The notes under the pieces: model-generated
What the model was told of the DNA's origin: nothing
Databases searched by the model: none
Seen by the model: the letters and a program-made list of their open reading frames with translations, nothing else
Shown here: positions 6,093 through 10,885 of the stretch, one piece after another
Layout of the letters: the number at the start of each line of letters is the position of its first letter
How positions within the stretch are numbered: the stretch's first letter is position 1
Position numbers and translations under genes: made by a program
Assembly: GCA_003231795.1 (NCBI GenBank)
Contig: QIJI01000301.1
Span: 1-10,885 of the forward strand
Direction: 5' to 3'
From: Gammaproteobacteria bacterium
Lineage (GTDB): Bacteria; Pseudomonadota; Gammaproteobacteria; GCA-001735895
Length of the DNA: 10,885 nt

Positions 6093-7241
6093 ATGGATAT
6101 CTGGCTACTCCTTTTAGTCCTGCTGGCAATCACAATTGGTTGGTTGCTGGGGCGCTGGAAACCCTACAAAAAGAAGTCGAAACAGCCGCAGTCGGATCGA
6201 TTTTCAGAAAGTTATGCACGTGGACTGAATTACCTGTTAGCGGATGATTCGGACAGTGCGATCAGGATTTTTACCGATCTGATCGAAGTTAATAAAGAAA
6301 CCATAGAAATCCATATTGCCCTCGGAAATCTGTTTCGTTCGAAAGGAGAGGTAGATCGCGCAATCAAGGTGCACCAGAATTTGCTGGCTCGCCCCAATCT
6401 CACCAAGAAGCAACGCCATATGGCGGTCTCTGAACTAGCTAGTGATTATCTCAAGGCTGGATTACTCGATCGGGCTGAAAAGCTGTATCGTGAAATGATA
6501 GAACTGCAATCCGATACGCGTGAAGCCTATCGACGTTTACTCGATTTATATATCACCGAAAAGTCGTGGCAGGAAGCCGTAGATTGTGCGCAGGAACTCT
6601 ATCAGAAAGGTGAAAGCGAAGCCGGGGTAGTGTTGAGCCAATGCCTGTGTGAAATCGGCAGTAGTGCTATCGACAGTGGTAACAAACGGCTGGCGCGAAA
6701 GAGTCTTGACCGCGCGCTGGAAGTTGATTCTGCGTGCGTACGGGCATCATTGTTATTGATTCAACTAAATTTAAATACTGATCGCGCGGCCGATGCAAAG
6801 CGAATTTTTCGGCGTCTGGTGCGGCAAAACCCCGAATACATGGGACTCTATATCGAACCTGCGGGTAAAATTTTTGTCGACACGGATCCCCACGTGTATC
6901 AGGAGTTCCTGCAAAACCAGTACCAGAAACATCCATCGACGCGACTCGCGATGGCGTTACTCGAACACTATGCCAACCACAACGAAATCGAAAAAGCTCG
7001 CGGATTTCTTTCTGATATTCTGCGCCAGTCACCGTCATTCGAGGCATTCGAATTTGCATTGCGCTTTTTGAAATCGAACCCAGATCAACTCGGCGAAACC
7101 TGGGAAACCCTGTCGATATTTTTAAAGACCCTGCAGAGTCGAAAGAGTGAATTCAGTTGTTCGCGTTGTGGCTATGAAAGCCATGCCATACAATGGCTCT
7201 GCCCCAGTTGCCGCAACTGGTCTTCCATGAAACCGGTATGA
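6093..7241 (+). CDS. lapB: LPS assembly protein B, LpxC/FtsH regulator with TPRs and a rubredoxin-like zinc ribbon
   Basis: Inner-membrane adaptor (YciM). In E. coli it helps FtsH degrade LpxC and so tunes lipopolysaccharide synthesis. 382 residues (E. coli 389). One N-terminal membrane anchor at about 2-20 is followed by the basic stretch GRWKPYKKKSK, placing the rest in the cytoplasm. Next is the conserved ARGLNYLLADDSDSAI and TPR repeats, clearest at IALGNLFRSKGEVDRAI, YLKAGLLDRAEKLYREM and the following helices to about residue 330. The C-terminal metal ribbon has Cys356, Cys359, Cys370 and Cys373 in CSRCGY...CPSCRNWSSMKP; all four ligands are intact. The ATG has no clear Shine-Dalgarno, so translation may depend on ihfB just upstream (38-base gap). 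The stop overlaps the pyrF ATG. The usual partner gene lapA is missing from this position. Confidence 0.95.
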   Translation: MDIWLLLLVLLAITIGWLLGRWKPYKKKSKQPQSDRFSESYARGLNYLLADDSDSAIRIFTDLIEVNKETIEIHIALGNLFRSKGEVDRAIKVHQNLLARPNLTKKQRHMAVSELASDYLKAGLLDRAEKLYREMIELQSDTREAYRRLLDLYITEKSWQEAVDCAQELYQKGESEAGVVLSQCLCEIGSSAIDSGNKRLARKSLDRALEVDSACVRASLLLIQLNLNTDRAADAKRIFRRLVRQNPEYMGLYIEPAGKIFVDTDPHVYQEFLQNQYQKHPSTRLAMALLEHYANHNEIEKARGFLSDILRQSPSFEAFEFALRFLKSNPDQLGETWETLSIFLKTLQSRKSEFSCSRCGYESHAIQWLCPSCRNWSSMKPV

Positions 7242-7939
7242 ATGATTCAAAAATAATTGTTGCACTCGATTATTCTAGCGCGCAACAGGCCCTCGAATTC
7301 GCGCAAAAAGTCAGTCCCGAACAGTGCCGACTAAAAATAGGAAAGGAATTGTTTACCAGTGCAGGTCCGGCCCTGGTCGAGTCGCTGGCAGGGCAGGGAT
7401 ACGATATATTTCTTGATCTGAAATTTCACGATATTCCCAACACGGTTATGAAAGCGGCAGCAGTAGCGGCAAAACTCGGTGTCTGGATGCTGAATGTTCA
7501 CGCAGTCGGGGGCAGCGCAATGATGCAGGCTGCTCGTGAAGGTATTGAAGTAGTTTCGCGGCGGCCGTTTTTGATTGCGGTAACCGTGTTAACCAGTATG
7601 TCAGAACGAGATTTACAGGCAATTGGTATTGAAACCCCACTGCCGCAACTGGTCAGCTCGCTATGCGCCAGCGCCCTCGAAAGTGGTCTTGACGGCGTGG
7701 TCTGTTCCGCGCGGGAAACGGGATTGTTGCGTGAGCAAATCAGTGAAACTGCATTGCTGGTGACCCCGGGAATAAGGCCTGACTGGGCGGCTAACGATGA
7801 TCAGAAGCGTATCGTGACTCCTCGACAGGCAATTATCGATGGTGCCAGCTATCTGGTAATCGGCAGACCCATAACCCAGCACTCTGATCCAGCGGAAGCT
7901 TTACAACTGATTTCCGACACGATTCGTGATCTGGTGTGA
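7238..7939 (+). CDS. pyrF: Orotidine-5'-phosphate decarboxylase
   Basis: Decarboxylates OMP to UMP, the last step of de novo pyrimidine synthesis; cytoplasmic TIM barrel, normally a dimer. 233 residues from ATG 7238, which overlaps the lapB stop as ATGA; a longer in-frame start at 7193 lies inside the lapB zinc-ribbon codons and has no family counterpart. Key positions: VALD (Asp11), RLKIGKELF (Lys33), the catalytic array DLKFHDIPNT with Asp60, Lys62 and Asp65, NVHAVGG (86-92), TPGIRP (176-181, phosphate gripper region) and IGRPIT (208-213, Arg210). All expected catalytic residues are present. The lapB-pyrF pairing is as in E. coli, where yciH follows; here the next gene is accA. Confidence 0.97.
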   Translation: MNDSKIIVALDYSSAQQALEFAQKVSPEQCRLKIGKELFTSAGPALVESLAGQGYDIFLDLKFHDIPNTVMKAAAVAAKLGVWMLNVHAVGGSAMMQAAREGIEVVSRRPFLIAVTVLTSMSERDLQAIGIETPLPQLVSSLCASALESGLDGVVCSARETGLLREQISETALLVTPGIRPDWAANDDQKRIVTPRQAIIDGASYLVIGRPITQHSDPAEALQLISDTIRDLV

Positions 7940-7975
7940 GCGTCACGGATGACAGCAATTTACCGAATCGTTACA

Positions 7976-7994
7976 CTAGTGGTTCGACCACTAG
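7976..7994 (+). other. Hairpin 1 in the pyrF-accA spacer
   Basis: CTAGTGGT (7976-7983) and ACCACTAG (7987-7994) form a perfect eight-pair stem with the three-base loop TCG, 36 bases after the pyrF stop. No T-run follows, so termination here would be non-canonical or Rho-assisted. The segment GGTTCGAC (7981-7988) recurs at 8021-8028 beside hairpin 2. Confidence 0.6.
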
Positions 7995-8007
7995 CAACCT
8001 GTTGGAC

Positions 8008-8022
8008 CCCGGATTATCCGGG
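8008..8022 (+). other. Hairpin 2 in the pyrF-accA spacer
   Basis: CCCGGA (8008-8013) pairs with TCCGGG (8017-8022) around TTA, 13 bases after hairpin 1. The following bases TTCGACGAGC are not T-rich. With hairpin 1 it may mark the end of the pyrF transcript or the leader of accA. The last ~30 bases before accA are AT-rich with a poor -10-like TATTAA (8051-8056); I do not call a promoter there. Confidence 0.5.
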
Positions 8023-8066
8023 TTCGACGAGCTTCTAATCACAGAATCATTATTAAGTAGAATTTA

Positions 8067-9026
8067 ATGGATCCGAAATTTTTAGAATTTGAACAACCCA
8101 TTGCCGAACTCCAGGCCAAGATATCCGAGCTTCGGTATGTTACCGATGACACCGATATTAATATCAGCCAGGAAATCCAGACGCTGCAAAAGAAAGTCGA
8201 TAGCCTGACATCGTCGATATTCTCTAAACTTTCGGCCTGGCAGATTTCGCAATTGTCGCGCCACCCCAATCGGCCTTATACGTTGGACTACATCGAACGA
8301 ATTTTTACTGACTTCGAAGGTTTGCATGGTGACCGAGCCTATTCCGATGATTACCCGATCATTGGCGGGGTTGCGCGCCTGGAAGGCAAACCTGTGGTTA
8401 TTATCGGCCAGCAGAAAGGGCGCGATACGCGTGAAAAGATCAAACGAAACTTCGGCATGCCACGTCCTGAGGGATATCGTAAAGCCATGCGTTTGATGAA
8501 GATGGCCGAGAAATTCAAAATGCCTTTGATTACGCTGATCGATACCCCGGGAGCCTATCCCGGAATTGGTGCCGAAGAACGCGGTCAGAGCGAAGCTATC
8601 GCGAAAAATTTGTATGTTCTGGCCGAGCTGAAAACTCCGGTTATCTGCACCATCATTGGTGAAGGCGGATCGGGCGGCGCGCTGGCGATCTGTGTCGGTG
8701 ATCGCGTGAATATGCTGCAATACTCTACTTATTCAGTTATCTCGCCGGAAGGTTGTGCGTCGATACTGTGGAAAAGTGCGGACAAGGCGTCACGGGCGGC
8801 TGAGGCCATGGGGATTACGGCCGAGCGCCTGATGTCGCTAAACCTGATTGACCATATTATTCCAGAGCCACTGGGTGGTGCGCATCGAAATTATGACCAG
8901 ATAGCCAACTCATTGAAACAAAACCTGATTGAAAGTCTGGAATCTCTGGAGTCGGTCAGTCTCGATAAACTTCTCGATCAGCGATACCAGAAATTGATGG
9001 CTTTTGGTCAGTATCGAGAAACCTGA
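8067..9026 (+). CDS. accA: Acetyl-CoA carboxylase carboxyltransferase subunit alpha
   Basis: With AccD forms the carboxyltransferase that moves CO2 from carboxybiotin to acetyl-CoA, giving malonyl-CoA for fatty acid synthesis. 319 residues, identical in length to E. coli AccA, and alignable throughout: FLEFEQPIAEL (5-15), the helical N-terminal region to about 60, RHPNRPYTLDYI (65-76), GQQKGRDTREKIKRNFGMP (114-132), DTPGAYPGIGAEERGQSEAIA (159-179), the crotonase-fold oxyanion-loop segment GEGGSGGALAI (198-208), YSTYSVISPEGCASILWK (219-236) and EPLGGAHRN (267-275). The start follows family length; the Shine-Dalgarno is weak (AG-rich AAGTAG). In E. coli accA follows dnaE and precedes tilS after two genes; here it follows pyrF and directly precedes tilS. 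Confidence 0.98.
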   Translation: MDPKFLEFEQPIAELQAKISELRYVTDDTDINISQEIQTLQKKVDSLTSSIFSKLSAWQISQLSRHPNRPYTLDYIERIFTDFEGLHGDRAYSDDYPIIGGVARLEGKPVVIIGQQKGRDTREKIKRNFGMPRPEGYRKAMRLMKMAEKFKMPLITLIDTPGAYPGIGAEERGQSEAIAKNLYVLAELKTPVICTIIGEGGSGGALAICVGDRVNMLQYSTYSVISPEGCASILWKSADKASRAAEAMGITAERLMSLNLIDHIIPEPLGGAHRNYDQIANSLKQNLIESLESLESVSLDKLLDQRYQKLMAFGQYRET

Positions 9027-9039
9027 CAGGCTAACCGCT

Positions 9040-10275
9040 TTGGCGATAGCCGCTGCCATAGAATCCTGTCTGGAGCTGATTCCTGACGAAACCCCAAGGG
9101 TCAACCTGGCATTCAGCGGTGGGCTTGATTCCTGTGTATTGCTGCACTTGCTGATCTCGGGCAAACCCTCTTATGCAGTAATTCCCTGGCACATAAACCA
9201 TGGTCTGATCGACGCGGCCATGTCGATGGAACAATTCTGTCGTGACCGGGCGCAGGTTTACGGACTCGAAATTCGCGTTAACCGTCTCGATCTCTGCCAG
9301 ATTCATACCAATATCGAAGCCGAAGCACGACAGCAGCGTTATCGCCTGTTTGAACAGGGCTCTGATGAAGGTGATTGCATTTTAACGGCGCATCATGCAG
9401 ATGATCAGGCCGAGACTTTTCTGTTAAACGCCATGCGCGGGTCGGGGGTTGCCGGTTTGCGCGGTATTGCGCGCCAGCGTAATTTGGGCAATGCGCTGCT
9501 ACTTCGCCCGTTGCTTGATTTCAGTCGCGAACAGCTCGAGTCCTATGCCAATGAAAATGAGATTAGCTGGTTCGATGATCCGAGCAATCGGGATTCCCGT
9601 TTCGACCGGAATTACCTGCGTCATGAAGTCATTCCCAAAATCAGAAAGCGCTGGGCCGGGTTTCAACAATCATTGAGCAGCGCCAGTGATTTGCAGTGCG
9701 AAGCCCAGGATCTGCTGGATCAACTCGCACAGATAGATTTTCAGCAATTCGAAGCGGGCTCATCGCAAGGTATAGCGACCCTGCAAATTGAAGGTTTGCT
9801 CTCATTGCCCCCTGGCAGGCGTAAAAATCTAATCCGTTTCTGGATTGCAAATGCCGGATTAAGTGTGTTGCCACAGGGCCGAATGCAGACGCTTCTAGGC
9901 CAGTTACATTCCAGGGCTGATGCCATGCCTAAAATTTCAATGTCCGATTACTCGCTCCGATTGTATGACCAGCGTTTATTCCTGGTCCCTGAGACGGCCA
10001 CAAAATATACGGCTGGAGAATTCGAATTTGGCTGCCAACAGAAGGTCGAAATCAATGAACATAATCTCTGTCTGCAGCGCACAGAGATTCTGGGGCTACT
10101 TAATATTGAAGATCAGGATCAGTCCCTGATGTTGAAATTTCGTGATGCAGGGGTCATCAGTAACAACCGGCATCGTTTGAAACGATTATTCCAGAAACAT
10201 CGGGTACCACCCTGGCAACGTGACCGGATAGCACAGGTTTATCTGAATGGAAAACTCGAAGGAATATTAACGTGA
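9040..10275 (+). CDS. tilS: tRNA(Ile)-lysidine synthase
   Basis: Attaches lysine to C34 of tRNA-Ile(CAU) using ATP, switching both codon reading and charging from Met to Ile; normally essential. The N-terminal PP-loop ATPase has SGGLDS (26-31 from this start), HINHGL (51-56), LTAHHADDQAETF (115-127), MRGSGVAGL (132-140) and DDPSNRDSRFDRNYLRHEV (179-197). A middle helical domain runs to about 300, and the C-terminal TilS domain is recognised by LKRLFQKHRVPPWQRDR (380-396). No ATG or GTG exists before the PP-loop. I chose TTG 9040 for its AGG nine bases upstream and usual N-terminal length (411 aa); TTG 9004 (423 aa, 23-base accA overlap) is the alternative. The protein stops at NGKLEGILT, lacking the roughly 25-residue tail found in E. 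coli TilS (432 aa). The stop overlaps the cmoA GTG. Confidence 0.93.
   Translation: MAIAAAIESCLELIPDETPRVNLAFSGGLDSCVLLHLLISGKPSYAVIPWHINHGLIDAAMSMEQFCRDRAQVYGLEIRVNRLDLCQIHTNIEAEARQQRYRLFEQGSDEGDCILTAHHADDQAETFLLNAMRGSGVAGLRGIARQRNLGNALLLRPLLDFSREQLESYANENEISWFDDPSNRDSRFDRNYLRHEVIPKIRKRWAGFQQSLSSASDLQCEAQDLLDQLAQIDFQQFEAGSSQGIATLQIEGLLSLPPGRRKNLIRFWIANAGLSVLPQGRMQTLLGQLHSRADAMPKISMSDYSLRLYDQRLFLVPETATKYTAGEFEFGCQQKVEINEHNLCLQRTEILGLLNIEDQDQSLMLKFRDAGVISNNRHRLKRLFQKHRVPPWQRDRIAQVYLNGKLEGILT
10063..10089 (+). repeat. Perfect 9-bp inverted repeat inside tilS
   Basis: AATCTCTGT (10063-10071) and ACAGAGATT (10081-10089) are exact reverse complements with a nine-base spacer. They fall in the tilS linker before its C-terminal domain. 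A single repeat of this size can arise by chance in a window this long, so no function is claimed. Confidence 0.5.
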
Positions 10276-10885
10276 GTCAGGATGCTTCCAGGGATCGGGT
10301 TTTCGCGAGGTCACTAAAGGAGATCAAGGCCTTCGAATTCGATGAATCGGTCGCAGATGTATTCCACGATATGATTTCACGCTCAGTACCCGGATACCCG
10401 CTACTACTTCGCTTAACCGGCCTGTTCGCGGGTATATTCATCCAGCCGAATAGCCGGGTATATGATCTGGGATGTTCACTGGGCGAAGCGACAACAATTA
10501 TCGCCAGTCAATCCGCACACAGCAAACCGGAGATTATTGCGATCGATAATTCCCCGGCAATGATTGAAAAATGCAGGCAAATCGATCCGGCGCGCTCAAA
10601 TATCGAATGGCGCTGCGACGATGTTCGAAATATACGGATTGAAAATGCGTCGATGGTGGTATTAAACCTGACATTGCAATTCCTGCCGCCAGATGATCGA
10701 GTCGAAATGCTGGAAAACATAGTCCAGGGTTTGAACCCTGGCGGAATTCTGTTTATGTCTGAAAAGGTTGTATTCGAGCAGGAATCCGAAAATAAGCGCA
10801 TGGTGCAGTTATACCAGGCATTCAAGAAGTCGATGGGTTATAGCGATCTTGAAATCAGTCAGAAACGCACCGCACTGGAAAATGT
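10272..10885 (+). CDS. cmoA: Carboxy-S-adenosyl-L-methionine synthase, 3' partial
   Basis: Makes carboxy-SAM from SAM and prephenate, releasing phenylpyruvate; CmoB then uses carboxy-SAM to form cmo5U34 in tRNA wobble position 34. GTG 10272 overlaps the tilS stop (GTGA) and has AAGGA (10259-10263) eight bases upstream. 204 full codons are present before the window ends; about 40 residues are missing compared with the 247 of E. coli. Matches to CmoA in order: FDESVADVFHDMISRSVPGY (23-42), the SAM motif VYDLGCSLG (63-71), IIAIDNSPAMIEKC (88-101), ENASMVVLNLTLQFL (124-138), GLNPGGILFMSEK (153-165) and GYSDLEISQKRTALENV (189-205). Arg199 in QKR is at the same number as E. coli Arg199, which contacts the carboxyl of carboxy-SAM; it separates CmoA from ordinary methyltransferases. 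cmoB may follow outside the window. Confidence 0.95.
   Translation, partial: MSQDASRDRVFARSLKEIKAFEFDESVADVFHDMISRSVPGYPLLLRLTGLFAGIFIQPNSRVYDLGCSLGEATTIIASQSAHSKPEIIAIDNSPAMIEKCRQIDPARSNIEWRCDDVRNIRIENASMVVLNLTLQFLPPDDRVEMLENIVQGLNPGGILFMSEKVVFEQESENKRMVQLYQAFKKSMGYSDLEISQKRTALEN

Noticed and set aside
6088..6100. Possible IHF site just after ihfB (AATCAATGGATAT)
   Set aside because: The first half fits WATCAA but the TTR half has two mismatches; such partial matches are common in AT-rich spacers.
6667..7059. 130-codon minus-strand frame opposite lapB
   Set aside because: Overlaps the TPR region of an intact lapB and has no protein features of its own.
7981..8028. tRNA-like GGTTCGA segments in the pyrF-accA spacer
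   Set aside because: They resemble a T-loop, but the five-base T-stem, anticodon arm and acceptor pairing cannot be built around either copy.
8082..8720. 212-codon open frame on the minus strand opposite accA
   Set aside because: It lies entirely inside a full-length, highly conserved accA and its translation shows no family motif. Antisense frames of this kind follow from the codon usage of the real gene.
10508..10825. 105-codon minus-strand frame at the right end
   Set aside because: The plus strand here encodes an unbroken CmoA reading to the window edge, with all motifs in place.

Overview
The window reads as chromosomal housekeeping DNA from a gammaproteobacterium. All eleven genes lie on the + strand and are tightly packed. 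The assignment rests on three things visible here. CmoA is largely a gammaproteobacterial enzyme. The order cmk-rpsA-ihfB-lapB-pyrF is the enterobacterial/pseudomonad order. S1 (557 aa), IHF-beta (94 aa core) and AccA (319 aa) have the lengths of their E. coli counterparts. The genus cannot be fixed from this sequence. I see no mobile element, CRISPR array, tRNA or rRNA gene, and no cargo of foreign appearance.

Left block (1-3901): the end of a gene block often called the aromatic supraoperon. It holds hisC (5' end outside the window), tyrA, aroA and cmk, joined by overlaps of 4, 1 and 11 bases. HisC-type aminotransferase and TyrA act on the histidine and tyrosine branches. AroA makes EPSP upstream of chorismate. 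Cmk makes CDP/dCDP. serC and pheA are expected just upstream. The block ends at a good intrinsic terminator or attenuator (3872-3901).

Middle block (3902-7939): a 12-bp tandem repeat, a candidate promoter and an imperfect hairpin precede rpsA. These are followed by rpsA, a very stable hairpin without a U-tract, ihfB, lapB and pyrF. lapA, which sits between ihfB and lapB in E. coli, is absent here. The products are ribosomal protein S1, a nucleoid protein subunit, the membrane-anchored regulator of LpxC/LPS synthesis, and the last enzyme of UMP synthesis.

Right block (8067-10885): accA, tilS and cmoA (3' end outside the window), separated from pyrF by a 127-base spacer with two compact hairpins. 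accA-tilS is a conserved pair that lies far from pyrF in E. coli, so the pyrF|accA junction joins two ancestral blocks. TilS and CmoA both serve modification of tRNA wobble base 34, and their genes overlap by four bases. CmoA also consumes prephenate, the substrate of TyrA encoded at the other end of the window.

I did not find a convincing undescribed system. The points most worth checking are the tilS-cmoA coupling with a shortened TilS C-terminus, the missing lapA, the rpsA leader repeats, and the cofactor and class signatures of TyrA and AroA.
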